Origin: SSSZ01 sp036732025
GTDB taxonomy: Bacteria > Pseudomonadota > Gammaproteobacteria > Burkholderiales > Rhodocyclaceae
DNA length: 64,000 nucleotides
Assembly (NCBI GenBank): GCA_036732025.1
Contig: DAINDE010000014.1
Span: 1 to 64,000 of the forward strand
Reading direction: 5' to 3'
Position numbers and translations under genes: made by a program. The notes beneath the pieces are model-generated. The model saw only the letters and a program-made list of their open reading frames with translations, was not told where the DNA came from and did no database searches. Shown piece after piece: positions 23,423-32,083 of this stretch. How positions within the stretch are numbered: the first letter of the stretch is position 1; every line of letters starts with the position of its first letter.

Positions 23423-24057
23423 CGCAGCCACGATGCTCCAAGCATGAGCCCGACCATGCCGGCGACCAGGGCCGTGTCGGCAGCCCGCCAGGCTGGCGAT
23501 GCGATGCGCACGACGGCGGATTCCCCTTCCGCCAGGCTGCCATCCTCCAGCAACTGGCGCCAGTTGCCCGGCCGGGGGGCTTCCTGCACGATGTCGAAGA
23601 CGAGGGCCAGGCGCACTACCGCCCGCCGGCTGTCGATCCCCAGCCTCGCCAGGGGAAGGGAAAGGCCCCAGATGCCGGCCAGAAACTGGTCCCGGCTCAG
23701 GCGCTCGAACACCCATGCCAGCGACCCCAGCATGACCACCAGGCGCAGCACATGCAAGGCGCCGTCGGCCACGCCGGCTTCGGTAGGTAGCCAGGCCACG
23801 TCGAAGAGGGCATCTCCCGGGGCACCGTAGGCCAGGATGAGGAAGAGGGAGAGCAGCAGCCAGCGTGCCCGCCGCAAGAGCCGCCACCAGCGGCGGCAGA
23901 CCCCGCCGCCAGCCAGGGCCACCAGCAGGGCGAGGACCGCCAGGGCAGGCCAGGAGAGCAGTTGCACAGCAAGCAGCAGGATGAACCAGGAAAGCAGGCA
24001 GGCGGCAGGGTGCAATAGCAGGCTCCGGAAACGCACATAGCCCCGCGCGGGGGCCAT
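23419..24057 (-). CDS. EcfT/CbiQ-like integral membrane protein (putative)
   Basis: A 212-residue polytopic protein with about five hydrophobic segments (near 10-50, 65-85, 100-118 and 190-210). A charged cytoplasmic stretch contains WGLSLPLARLGIDSRRAVVRL. This resembles the coupling region of the T component of energy-coupling-factor transporters (EcfT/CbiQ), in which a long amphipathic helix contacts the ATPases. No S component or EcfA gene is near. It overlaps truA by four bases and follows fimV by 24 bases. Family assignment is by overall pattern only; function unknown. Confidence 0.55.
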   Translation of the reverse strand: MAPARGYVRFRSLLLHPAACLLSWFILLLAVQLLSWPALAVLALLVALAGGGVCRRWWRLLRRARWLLLSLFLILAYGAPGDALFDVAWLPTEAGVADGALHVLRLVVMLGSLAWVFERLSRDQFLAGIWGLSLPLARLGIDSRRAVVRLALVFDIVQEAPRPGNWRQLLEDGSLAEGESAVVRIASPAWRAADTALVAGMVGLMLGASWLR

Positions 24058-24081
24058 GTGCCGATCGCAATGCCTGCGATT

Positions 24082-27000
24082 TTACCCGCTGATGCGGGCC
24101 AGGATAGCGTTGGCCTGGTCGACCAGGTCCGGTGTGCCTTCCTTGACGACTTCCTGCAGGAGTTCGCGGGCACCTTCCAGGTCGCCCATCTCCTCGTAGG
24201 CCTTGGCCAGGTCGAGCTTGGTGTTGACTTCTTCCCAGCGGGCATCGCCGCCGGCGGGGGCCGGAGCCGCCGCTACCGGTTCGGGAGCGGGAGGCGGCGC
24301 GAAGGGCTCTTCCGGGGGCAGCCCGACGGGCTGGACCGTTGTCGCTTCGGGGGAAGCGGCCAAATCCAGGTTGATGGCGCCCATGTCGAAGGACGGCGCC
24401 TGCATGGGCTGGCCGAGGATGGTCGAGTCGGTGAGCTTGACGTCGAACTCCAGGGCGTCGGCATCCACTTCGCCGATATCGACCACCTCGTCGTCCACCT
24501 TGGCGCCCATATCCTCGGTCTGCAGCAGGGCTTGCGGATTGACCACGGTATCCGCGGCCTTGCCGCCCATGTCGAGTTCGATGTTGCCCATGTCTTCGGC
24601 CGGTACCGCGCCCTCGACGCCGACGAAGGTGTCGGCCATGGCCCGGGCGGCCTTTTCATCATCGCTGGCCGACGACACCATGAGCCCCTGCATGGCAGCG
24701 GACGGCGTGGGTTCTCCCGTGGTGTCGAGACCCAGGTCGAAATCGAGCATCGGCGCTTCTTCGGCCACGGGCTCCGGAACCACCTGCGGCTCCGCCGGCG
24801 TCGCGGCGTCGAGGTTGAAGTCGAGGGCACCGGCTTCGGCATTGGTGACGGTATCGATGAACGGTTCCGCCTCCTCGCTTTCGGCTTCGACAACCGGCGC
24901 CAAGCCGGTGGGCGCCGTCGAGACATGGGGTTCCGGCGTACCGAGGTCGAAGTCCAGGCTCATCAGATCGCCGGCGGGGGCGGCTTCTTCGGCAACTGCC
25001 GGTTCCGCCGTGGCCTCCTCGGCCAGCGGCATCGGCGCCGTCGCTTCGAGCGGAGGTTCGGCAGCCGCGGCGGCCAGTCCCGCCATCTGCGAAAGCGCCC
25101 CGGGCAAGGTCACCGTGGAGCGCATGGCATCGGCCGGAGCGGGCGAGACGACCATGGTCGCATCAGCGTCGAAGTCGGCCAGGCCGCCCACGGTTCCCTT
25201 GCCGCCGGAATAGAGGGGGTTGCCCGGATCGAGCTTGAGCCCCATGGCCGCCACCTTCTCCCAGTCGGCGCCAATGCCGCCGGTCTGGGCGTAAAGCTCG
25301 CTGGCCAGGGTTTCGAACTGCTTCAGGCTCTTGCGGTTGGCGTAGATCTCCAGAAGCTTGGCGTGGATGGCCGTACGCTGGGGATCCTTCTGCATGGCCT
25401 CGAGGAGGATTTCCTCGGCCTGGGCGTCGCGGCCATAGGCCATGTAGACATCGGCTTCCGCCACCGGATCCACTTCGTCGGTATCGATGGTGCCCGGGCC
25501 GGTCTGGCTGAAATCCGCCGTCTGGGGAGGCGTCTGGCCGGTATCGATACTTTGGCCACCGGTCGCCCGGAAGACGGAGTTGGGGCCGAGGGACGGACTG
25601 GGCGCCGCCGTCGTGGGTACCGAGGGCAGCGGCGTGCGCCGGCGCCGGTAGAGGAAATAGCCGGCCAGCAGCGCCAGGATGCCCCCCCCCGCCAGCGGCA
25701 GGGTGAGATCGGTTTCCGGTTCTGGCTCGGGCTCCGGCGGAGGAACAATGGGCTTCCGGGGCGCTGGCGGGGGCTCCGCAGGCTTTGGCGCTTCCGCCGG
25801 CTTGGCTGCCTCGGCCGCCTTCTTGGCTTCCTCGGCGGCCTTCGCTTCCTCGGCCTTCTTGGCCTCTTCCGCCGCCTTGGCGTCCTCGGCCTTCTTGGCG
25901 TCCTCGGCCTTCTTGGCTTCCTCGGCCTTCTTGGCTTCCTCAGCCTTCTTGGCTTCCTCGGCCTTCTTGGCTTCCTCGGCCTTCTTGGCTTCCTCAGCCT
26001 TCTTGGCTTCCTCGGCCTTCTTGGCTTCCTCGGCCTTCTTGGCCGCTTCGGCCAACTTCGCTTCTTCCGCCTTCTTGGCCGCTTCGGCCTTCTTGGCTTC
26101 TTCAGCCAGCTTGGCGGCTTCAGCCTTCTTCGTTTCCTCGGCCTTCTTGGCACCGGCGGCGGTCTGTTTCTGCAGCTCGGCCAGGCTCTGATTCTTCATG
26201 TCGACGAGCTTCTGCAACTCGGCGACATTCTTCTCCAGCATCGCCAGCCGTTCGTTGGCTTCCTTGAGAGCCTTTTCCTTGGCGATCAGGTCTTCTTCCG
26301 CCGAACTCTTGCCCTTCCCGCCGGCCGCCTTGGCGGCCTCGGTCTTGGAAACCTTGACCTGGTCCTTTTGGCTCTCGGCGGGAGCGGCTTTGTCCTCGAC
26401 CTTGGCCGTGATCTTGCCGCCGGTGGCCTGGGTGGGAGCCTCGTCCTTGGCGGGCCCCTGGGCCGCCGCGGAAGCGAGCTTCTGGCGGTAGGCATTCCAG
26501 TCGGCGGTCTGGGAGACGTATACCTTCTTCGCCTCGTCCTGCGGAATGGCGGCCACCGTCTCCTTGTCAGGCAGGTTGAGGATGGCGCCGGCGCGCAGGC
26601 GGTGCATGTTGCCGCCGACGAAGGCGTCGCTGTTGGCACGATAGAGGCCCACCAGCATCTGCTCGAGGGAAACGCCCTCATGGCGGGTTTCGCTGGCGAT
26701 GCGGCGCAGGGTATCGCCGCTCTTCACTGCGCGGGTTTCTCCCGCGGCAGGCGCCTTTTCGGGGGCTTCGGCAGCCTGGGGGCGGGGCCTGGCGCCGGGT
26801 TTGGGTGCAGCCGGCTCCTTGGCTGCCGACCGCGGCGCCGGCATCGGCGCCGTCTCGGCGTAGCCAGGCACAGCCACCGGCTTGGCCTCGGCCACGGACA
26901 CCGGGGCACCGGCAGCCTTGGCCGCAACCTCGGGGGGATCGAGGAGGAAAGTGTATTCCCGCACCAGGCGGCCGGCCGGCCAGTTCAGTTCCACCAGGAA

Positions 27001-27345
27001 ATCGAGGAAGGGCTCGTTGACCGGCTTGGCGGAGGTCACGCGGACGACGGACTTGCCGTTCGGGCGTTTGTCGACGGTAAAGCGCAGGTCGGCGAGGCCG
27101 GCGTAATAATCGATTCCAGCCTGCTGGAAGACGTCCTGGGGCGCGAGGCGCGCCGTCATGCCGGCCAGTTCTTCCCGGCTGGCGCTGATCTCGACCTCCG
27201 CCCGCAAGGGCTGGCCCAGGCCGGACAGCACCGTAATCTTGCCCAAGCCGGCGGCATCGGCGAACAACGGCGTCATGGACAGACAGGAGGCCACAGCGGC
27301 TGCCGCGGCATGCATCTTGAATCGAGTGTCTAGTTTTTTTGACAC
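24082..27345 (-). CDS. fimV: FimV/HubP-family polar landmark protein
   Basis: A 1087-residue inner-membrane protein that organises the cell pole (type IV pili, twitching, chemosensory arrays in relatives). Seen in order: signal peptide (1-32), periplasmic FimV N-domain (GKITVLSGLGQPLRAEVEIS), Pro-rich linker, LysM-like domain (about 207-260, VKSGDTLRRIASETRH), a coiled coil (about 345-398), an Ala/Lys/Glu hexapeptide array (399-518), one transmembrane helix (about 555-573), and an acidic cytoplasmic half. TPR-like helices begin near DPVAEADVYMAYG. The C-terminal FimV motif is KLDLAKAYEEMGDLEGAREL. It has its own promoter candidate (27379-27407). Confidence 0.95.
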   Translation of the reverse strand: MSKKLDTRFKMHAAAAAVASCLSMTPLFADAAGLGKITVLSGLGQPLRAEVEISASREELAGMTARLAPQDVFQQAGIDYYAGLADLRFTVDKRPNGKSVVRVTSAKPVNEPFLDFLVELNWPAGRLVREYTFLLDPPEVAAKAAGAPVSVAEAKPVAVPGYAETAPMPAPRSAAKEPAAPKPGARPRPQAAEAPEKAPAAGETRAVKSGDTLRRIASETRHEGVSLEQMLVGLYRANSDAFVGGNMHRLRAGAILNLPDKETVAAIPQDEAKKVYVSQTADWNAYRQKLASAAAQGPAKDEAPTQATGGKITAKVEDKAAPAESQKDQVKVSKTEAAKAAGGKGKSSAEEDLIAKEKALKEANERLAMLEKNVAELQKLVDMKNQSLAELQKQTAAGAKKAEETKKAEAAKLAEEAKKAEAAKKAEEAKLAEAAKKAEEAKKAEEAKKAEEAKKAEEAKKAEEAKKAEEAKKAEEAKKAEDAKKAEDAKAAEEAKKAEEAKAAEEAKKAAEAAKPAEAPKPAEPPPAPRKPIVPPPEPEPEPETDLTLPLAGGGILALLAGYFLYRRRRTPLPSVPTTAAPSPSLGPNSVFRATGGQSIDTGQTPPQTADFSQTGPGTIDTDEVDPVAEADVYMAYGRDAQAEEILLEAMQKDPQRTAIHAKLLEIYANRKSLKQFETLASELYAQTGGIGADWEKVAAMGLKLDPGNPLYSGGKGTVGGLADFDADATMVVSPAPADAMRSTVTLPGALSQMAGLAAAAAEPPLEATAPMPLAEEATAEPAVAEEAAPAGDLMSLDFDLGTPEPHVSTAPTGLAPVVEAESEEAEPFIDTVTNAEAGALDFNLDAATPAEPQVVPEPVAEEAPMLDFDLGLDTTGEPTPSAAMQGLMVSSASDDEKAARAMADTFVGVEGAVPAEDMGNIELDMGGKAADTVVNPQALLQTEDMGAKVDDEVVDIGEVDADALEFDVKLTDSTILGQPMQAPSFDMGAINLDLAASPEATTVQPVGLPPEEPFAPPPAPEPVAAAPAPAGGDARWEEVNTKLDLAKAYEEMGDLEGARELLQEVVKEGTPDLVDQANAILARISG
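25792..26148 (-). repeat. Coding hexapeptide array in fimV
   Basis: About twenty near-identical 18-base units (coding GAGGAAGCCAAGAAGGCC) translate to repeated EEAKKA with variants EDAKKA, EAAKKA and EEAKAA. The central units are almost identical at DNA level, which implies recent expansion or homogenisation. The encoded segment should form a long, highly charged single alpha helix in the periplasm between LysM domain and membrane. Confidence 0.9.
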
Positions 27346-27378
27346 GGCGCCACCCTGAGAGCGTCGAAATGGGCTTTT

Positions 27379-27407
27379 AAATTAACATCATGAACTTAGC
27401 TATGCAA
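27379..27407 (-). promoter_or_regulatory. Predicted sigma-70 promoter of fimV
   Basis: On the minus strand a -35-like TTGCAT (27407-27402) is followed after 17 bases by a -10-like TAATTT (27384-27379), 33 bases before the fimV ATG. The region is markedly AT-richer than its surroundings, supporting a promoter. Confidence 0.5.
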
Positions 27408-27456
27408 GCTAAACCTGCTTCTAGTTTTAATAGCCTTTGGCATATTTCCAACATGC

Positions 27457-27488
27457 AAAAAAGCCGGGACCCAGGGCCCCGGCTTTTA
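27457..27488 (-). terminator. Rho-independent terminator after asd
   Basis: Stem GCCGGG/CCCGGC with a short loop is flanked by a T-run in both directions (TTTTTT on minus, CTTTTATT on plus). It stands 28 bases after the asd stop and before the fimV promoter, separating the leu/asd transcript from the fimV transcript. Confidence 0.85.
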
Positions 27489-27515
27489 TTCCATCGGAAA
27501 ATCAGTAGCCTGCGC

Positions 27516-28649
27516 TCAAGCGTCGAGCAGGATGCGCAGCATGCGGCGCAGGGGCTCGGCGGCGCCCCACAACAACTGGTCGCCGCAGGTGAAGGCGGCC
27601 AGGTACTCGGGGCCCATGGCCATCTTGTGCAGACGGCCGACGGGCACGGTGAGGGTGCCGGTGACCGCCGCCGGAGTCAGTTCGCGCTCGCTGATCTCGC
27701 GCTCGTTCGGTACGACCTTGGCCCATTGGTTGTTCTTGGCCAGCATGTCGCTGATCTCGTCCAGGGGCACATCCTTCTTGAGCTTGATGGTGAGCGCCTG
27801 GGAATGGCAGCGCATGGCGCCGATGCGCACACAGAGACCGTCGATGGGAATCGAGCCCGGGGTGCGGAAGGCCGGGTTGCCGAGGATCTTGTTGCACTCG
27901 GCGCCACCCTTCCATTCTTCCTTGGACTGGCCGCCTTCGACGGGCACGTCGATCCAGGGGATGAGGCTGCCGGCCAGGGGCGTGTTGCGGAAGTTCTTCT
28001 TGGGGAAGGCGTCGGAACGGATGGTCTCGGCGACCTTGCGGTCGATTTCCAGGATGGCGGAAGCCGGGTCGGCGAGGAGGTCGGCCACCGAGGCGTGGAT
28101 GGCGCCCATCTGGGCGATCAGCTCGCGCATGTTCTGGGCGCCGGCGCCGGAGGCGGCTTGGTAGGTCATGGAGGAGATCCACTCCACCAGGTTGTGCTGG
28201 AAGAGGCCGCCGAGGCCCATGAGCATGAGGGAAACGGTGCAGTTGCCGCCGATCCAGTTCTTGCCGCCCTTGGCCAGGGCGTCCTTGATGACGTGCATAT
28301 TGACCGGGTCGAGGATGATGACCGCGTCGTCCTTCATGCGCAGCGCCGAGGCAGCGTCGATCCAGTGGCCGTTCCAGCCGGCGGAGCGCAGCGCCGGGAA
28401 GACTTCCTTGGTGTAGTCGCCGCCCTGGCAGGTGATGATGATCTCGCAGGCCTTGAGGGCCTCGATGTTGGCCGCGTCCTGCAGGGGCAGGGAGGCTTCC
28501 TTGCCGCCGAACACCGGGGCCTTGCCGCCAGCGTTGGAGGTCGAGAAATAGACGGGATCGATGTAGGCGAAATCGCCCTCTTCCACCATGCGCTGCATGA
28601 GGACGGAACCGACCATGCCGCGCCAACCAACCAGACCAACCTTCTTCAT
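27516..28649 (-). CDS. asd: Aspartate-semialdehyde dehydrogenase
   Basis: Converts aspartyl phosphate to aspartate semialdehyde for lysine/diaminopimelate, methionine and threonine. It has 377 residues from ATG 28649, chosen because a GGAGAG Shine-Dalgarno lies seven bases upstream; a TTG 15 bases earlier overlaps that site. MKKVGLVGWRGMVGSVLMQR contains the NADP loop, and the active-site Cys is in GGNCTVSLMLMG. The sequence is of the E. coli-type long form. It follows leuB in the same direction and ends before a strong terminator. Confidence 0.96.
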   Translation of the reverse strand: MKKVGLVGWRGMVGSVLMQRMVEEGDFAYIDPVYFSTSNAGGKAPVFGGKEASLPLQDAANIEALKACEIIITCQGGDYTKEVFPALRSAGWNGHWIDAASALRMKDDAVIILDPVNMHVIKDALAKGGKNWIGGNCTVSLMLMGLGGLFQHNLVEWISSMTYQAASGAGAQNMRELIAQMGAIHASVADLLADPASAILEIDRKVAETIRSDAFPKKNFRNTPLAGSLIPWIDVPVEGGQSKEEWKGGAECNKILGNPAFRTPGSIPIDGLCVRIGAMRCHSQALTIKLKKDVPLDEISDMLAKNNQWAKVVPNEREISERELTPAAVTGTLTVPVGRLHKMAMGPEYLAAFTCGDQLLWGAAEPLRRMLRILLDA

Positions 28650-28697
28650 TGCTTCACTCTCCAAAAAATTCTTTAACGCACGAGGGCGCCTTTGGTA

Positions 28698-29753
28698 TTA
28701 CGCCAACGCCGCCAGCACAGCGTCGCCCATTTCCCGGGTGCCCACCTTGTTGGTGCCGCGCTCGTAGATGTCGCCGGTGCGATAGCCCTGGGCGAGAACC
28801 TTTTTGACCGCGTTTTCGACGCGCAGTGCCTGTTCTTCCAGGCCGAAGGTGTAGCGCAGCAGCATGGCCGCCGAGAGGATGGTGGCCAGCGGGTTGGCGA
28901 CGCCCTGGCCGGCGATGTCCGGGGCGGAGCCGTGGGAAGGCTCGTAGAGGCCCTTGTTCTTCTCGTCCAGGGAGGCCGAGGGCAGCATGCCGATGGAGCC
29001 GGTCAGCATGGAGGCTTCGTCCGACAGGATGTCGCCGAACATGTTGCCGGTGACCATCACGTCGAACTGCTTGGGGGCCTTGACCAGCTGCATGGCGGCG
29101 TTATCCACCAGCATGTGGGACAGTTCCACGTCCGGGTAATCCTTGGCCACCTCAATCATGACGTCGCGCCAGAGCTGGGTGCATTCGAGGACATTCATCT
29201 TGTCCACCGAGCACAGCTTCCTGTTCCGCTTCTGGGCGGCCTGGAAGGCGACGTGGCCGATGCGGCGGATTTCCGACTCGCTGTAGACCATGGTGTTGAA
29301 GCCGACCCGCTCGCCAGCCTCCTCGCGCACGCCGCGGGGCTGGCCGAAGTAGATGTCGCCGGTCAGTTCGCGGACGATGAGGATGTCGAGGCCCGCCACC
29401 ACTTCCGGCTTCAGGGTCGAGGCGTTGGCCAGTTCCGGATAGAGGATGGCCGGGCGCAGGTTGGCGAAGAGGTTCAAATCCTTGCGGATGCCCAGCAGGC
29501 CGCGCTCCGGACGCTGCTCCCGGGGCAGGCTATCCCACTGGGGGCCGCCAACGGCGCCGAGCAGCACGGCATCGGCCTCGCGGGCGAGCTTCTGGGTGGC
29601 TTCAGGATAGGGCACGCCGGTGGCATCGACAGCGGCGCCGCCGAGGAGGGCCTCTTCCAGCTCGAACTTGAGGTCGAGGGCCTTGAGGACGCGCACGGCC
29701 TCGGCCGTGATTTCGGGACCGATGCCGTCACCGGGGAGAACACAAATCTTCAT
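28698..29753 (-). CDS. leuB: 3-isopropylmalate dehydrogenase
   Basis: NAD-dependent oxidative decarboxylase of leucine synthesis; 351 residues. It starts MKICVLPGDGIGPEITAEAV. Substrate Arg residues lie in LFANLRPA and RELTGDIYFGQPRG. The metal-binding region is NMFGDILSDEASMLTGSIG and the NAD site GSAPDIAGQGVANPLATIL. It lies 12 bases after leuD. The order leuC-lipoprotein-leuD-leuB-asd is a typical betaproteobacterial operon. Confidence 0.97.
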   Translation of the reverse strand: MKICVLPGDGIGPEITAEAVRVLKALDLKFELEEALLGGAAVDATGVPYPEATQKLAREADAVLLGAVGGPQWDSLPREQRPERGLLGIRKDLNLFANLRPAILYPELANASTLKPEVVAGLDILIVRELTGDIYFGQPRGVREEAGERVGFNTMVYSESEIRRIGHVAFQAAQKRNRKLCSVDKMNVLECTQLWRDVMIEVAKDYPDVELSHMLVDNAAMQLVKAPKQFDVMVTGNMFGDILSDEASMLTGSIGMLPSASLDEKNKGLYEPSHGSAPDIAGQGVANPLATILSAAMLLRYTFGLEEQALRVENAVKKVLAQGYRTGDIYERGTNKVGTREMGDAVLAALA

Positions 29754-29765
29754 GGGCTTTCCTTG

Positions 29766-30404
29766 TTACGCGAACAACCAGGGTTGCTCGATACGACGTT
29801 TTTCTTCGAATTCGCGGATCTTGTCGGCATGGCGGAGCGTCAGGCCGATGTCGTCCCAGCCGTTGATGAGGCATTCCTTGCGGAAGGCATCAACCGAGAA
29901 GGGGATGCCATGGCCGTCGGGGCGCACCACCGCCTGGGCCGGCAGGTCCACCACCAGCTTGTAGCCCGGCGCCGCCTCCACCTGCTGGAACAGGGCCTCG
30001 ACTTCGCCCGCGGGCAGGACGATGGGCAGGATGCCGTTCTTGAAGCAGTTGTTGAAGAAGATGTCGGCGAAGCTCTCGGCGATGATGGCCTTGAAGCCGA
30101 AATCCAGCAGTGCCCAAGGCGCGTGCTCGCGGGAGGAGCCGCAGCCGAAGTTCTGGCGGGTGAGAAGGATTTCCGCCCCCTGGTAGCGCTCCTGGTTGAG
30201 CACGAAGTTCGGGTTCTTCGGCCGCTGGGAACAATCCTGCCCCGGCTGGCCGACATCCATGTAGCGCCACTCGTCGAAAGCGTTGGGGCCGAAACCGGAG
30301 CGCTTGATCGACTTCAAGAACTGCTTGGGGATGATGGCGTCGGTATCGACGTTGTTGCGATCCAGGGGAGCCACCAGCCCTTCGAGACGAACGAATTTTT
30401 CCAT
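29766..30404 (-). CDS. leuD: 3-isopropylmalate dehydratase small subunit
   Basis: Small (swivelling-domain) subunit of isopropylmalate isomerase, pairing with LeuC. It has 212 residues. Key parts: ATG followed by EKFVRLEGLVAPLDRNNVDT, IIPKQFLKSIKRSGFGPN, and the loop NFGCGSSREHAPWAL. It directly follows the small lipoprotein gene (no gap between its ATG and that stop) and precedes leuB by 12 bases. Confidence 0.97.
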   Translation of the reverse strand: MEKFVRLEGLVAPLDRNNVDTDAIIPKQFLKSIKRSGFGPNAFDEWRYMDVGQPGQDCSQRPKNPNFVLNQERYQGAEILLTRQNFGCGSSREHAPWALLDFGFKAIIAESFADIFFNNCFKNGILPIVLPAGEVEALFQQVEAAPGYKLVVDLPAQAVVRPDGHGIPFSVDAFRKECLINGWDDIGLTLRHADKIREFEEKRRIEQPWLFA

Positions 30405-30623
30405 TTACTCCACCGCCTTCTGCACGGCGTCGCCGCCCTTCTTGAGGGCGCCTCCGACCGCTTCACCAGTCTTTTCCAGGGCATGGCCCACCGCCTCGCC
30501 CCCCTTGTGCAGGGCCTCGCCGGTCTTTTCGGCACCGATGGCCACGTCCTTCTTGACGCCCTGGGCGGTGTTGCAGCCGGCAAAACCCAAGGCCAGCAGG
30601 ATGGTTACAAGACTACGTTTCAT
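30405..30623 (-). CDS. Entericidin-like small lipoprotein
   Basis: A 72-residue lipoprotein: MKRSLVTILLALGFAGCNT has a lipobox (GFAGC) with acylated Cys at about 17. The mature part is built from three similar units of about ten residues (EKTGEALHKGGEAVGHALEK and on), which would form an amphipathic helix. Entericidin A/B-family lipoproteins often sit between leuC and leuD in Betaproteobacteria. The family's namesakes form a toxin-antidote pair in E. coli, but a single copy need not be toxic. The longer reading frame upstream to 30671 overlaps leuC and lacks a proper signal. Confidence 0.85.
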   Translation of the reverse strand: MKRSLVTILLALGFAGCNTAQGVKKDVAIGAEKTGEALHKGGEAVGHALEKTGEAVGGALKKGGDAVQKAVE

Positions 30624-30633
30624 GACCGCCACT

Positions 30634-32043
30634 TCAGAGAATCTCCCGCACGTCGGCGAAATGCCCGGCAATGGCCGCCGCCGCCGCCATGGCGGGACTC
30701 AGCAGGTGGGTGCGTCCCCCCGGTCCCTGGCGGCCCTCGAAATTGCGGTTGGAGGTGGACGCGCAGCGCTCGCCCGGTTCCAGGCGGTCGGCGTTCATGG
30801 CCAGGCACATGGAGCAGCCCGGCTCGCGCCATTCGAAACCGGCGGCGACGAAGACCTTGTCCAGCCCCTCGGCTTCCGCCTGGCGCTTGACCAGGCCGGA
30901 ACCGGGCACCGCCAGGGCCAGTTTGACGTTGGCAGCGACATGGCGACCCTTGAGGACGGCGGCGGCTTCCCGCAGGTCCTCGATGCGGGAATTGGTGCAC
31001 GAGCCGATGAAGACCTTGTCGATGGCGATGTCCTTGATCGGCGTGTTGGGGTTGAGGCCCATGTACTGCAGCGCCCGCTCCATGCCCTCGCGCTTGACCG
31101 GGTCGGCCTGCCTGGCCGGATCGGGGACCACGGCGTCGATGGCGACCACCATCTCGGGGGAAGTGCCCCAGGTGACCTGGGGCCGGATGTCCTCGGCGCG
31201 CAGGGTGACGACGCGGTCGAACTGAGCGCCGGCGTCGGAGACGAGGGTGCGCCAGTAGGCCACGGCCTTGTCCCAGGCTTCACCCTTGGGAGAGAAGGGC
31301 CGGCCGCGCAGGTAGTCGATGGTGGTGTCGTCCACCGCCACGAACCCCATGCGGGCGCCGCCTTCGATGGCCATGTTGCACAGGGTCATGCGCCCTTCCA
31401 TGGACAGGCCGCGGATGGCGCTGCCGCCGAACTCGATGGCGTAGCCGGTGCCGCCGGCGGTGCCGATGCGGCCGNNNNNNNNNNCCAGGGCGATATCCTT
31501 GGCGGTGACGCCCTTGCCCAGCCTGCCCTCGACGGCCACCAGCATGGCCTTGGACTTCTGCTGCACCAGGCACTGGGTGGCCAGCACATGCTCCACCTCC
31601 GAGGTACCGATGCCGTGGGCCAGGCAGGCGAATGCGCCGTGGGTGGAGGTGTGCGAATCGCCGCAGACCACGGTCATGCCCGGCAGGGTGGCGCCGTTCT
31701 CGGGTCCCACCACATGCACGATACCCTGCTTCGGATCCCTGAAGGGGAAATAGGCCAGGGCGCCCACCTCGCGGATATTGGCGTCCAGGGTTTCCACCTG
31801 CAGGCGGGAGACGAGATCCTTGATTCCCTCGTCCCAGTGGTCGGTGGGGGTGTTGTGGTCGGCGGTGGCGACGATGGAGGAAATCCGCCAGGGCTTGCGA
31901 CCGGCCAGCTTGAGGCCCTCGAAGGCCTGCGGGCTGGTCACCTCGTGGATGAGGTGGCGATCGATATAGATGAGCGCCGTGCCGTCCCCTTCCTGGTGGA
32001 CGACGTGGCTCTCCCACAACTTGTCGTAAAGCGTCTTCGGCAT
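30634..32043 (-). CDS. leuC: 3-isopropylmalate dehydratase large subunit (contains assembly gap)
   Basis: Aconitase-like [4Fe-4S] isomerase of the leucine pathway, about 469 residues from ATG 32043 (MPKTLYDKLWESHVVHQ). Cluster ligands are visible in GSCTNSRIEDL and CSMCLAMN; substrate residues in CGDSHTSTHGAFACLAHGIG and NMAIEGGARMG. Ten N at 31475-31484 interrupt the codons between KDIAL and GRIGTAGGTG. The frame stays consistent across them, but family members have three residues there, not the four implied, so the N count is a placeholder. The upstream frame extension to 32763 is antisense-like overlap with the MFS gene and not part of leuC. Confidence 0.94.
   Translation of the reverse strand: MPKTLYDKLWESHVVHQEGDGTALIYIDRHLIHEVTSPQAFEGLKLAGRKPWRISSIVATADHNTPTDHWDEGIKDLVSRLQVETLDANIREVGALAYFPFRDPKQGIVHVVGPENGATLPGMTVVCGDSHTSTHGAFACLAHGIGTSEVEHVLATQCLVQQKSKAMLVAVEGRLGKGVTAKDIALXXXXGRIGTAGGTGYAIEFGGSAIRGLSMEGRMTLCNMAIEGGARMGFVAVDDTTIDYLRGRPFSPKGEAWDKAVAYWRTLVSDAGAQFDRVVTLRAEDIRPQVTWGTSPEMVVAIDAVVPDPARQADPVKREGMERALQYMGLNPNTPIKDIAIDKVFIGSCTNSRIEDLREAAAVLKGRHVAANVKLALAVPGSGLVKRQAEAEGLDKVFVAAGFEWREPGCSMCLAMNADRLEPGERCASTSNRNFEGRQGPGGRTHLLSPAMAAAAAIAGHFADVREIL
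31475..31484. other. Assembly gap (ten N) inside leuC
   Basis: Ten ambiguous bases within leuC. Homologous LeuC proteins would need about seven bases here to keep three residues between the flanking Leu and Gly. The gap length is therefore probably nominal. Confidence 0.95.
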
Positions 32044-32074
32044 GGCAAGAAACAGTAGGGCCGTAAAGCTTTGA

Positions 32075-32083
32075 ATTATCGCA
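32075..32083 (-). promoter_or_regulatory. Extended -10 promoter candidate of the leu operon
   Basis: On the minus strand TGCGATAAT (TGn plus a 5/6 match to TATAAT) lies 32 bases before the leuC ATG and overlaps the last codons of the MFS gene. No convincing -35 is seen, which extended -10 promoters can lack. Confidence 0.4.

Noticed and set aside
25792..26148. CRISPR-like array
   Set aside because: Repeats are 18 bases, contiguous and coding for EEAKKA; there are no spacers.
24058..27333. Plus-strand frame of 1091 codons opposite fimV
   Set aside because: It lies entirely antisense to fimV, and its repeats are the reverse complement of the EEAKKA array.
30405..30671. Longer start of the entericidin-like gene
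   Set aside because: The 16 extra residues overlap leuC and would displace the signal peptide and lipobox from the N-terminus.
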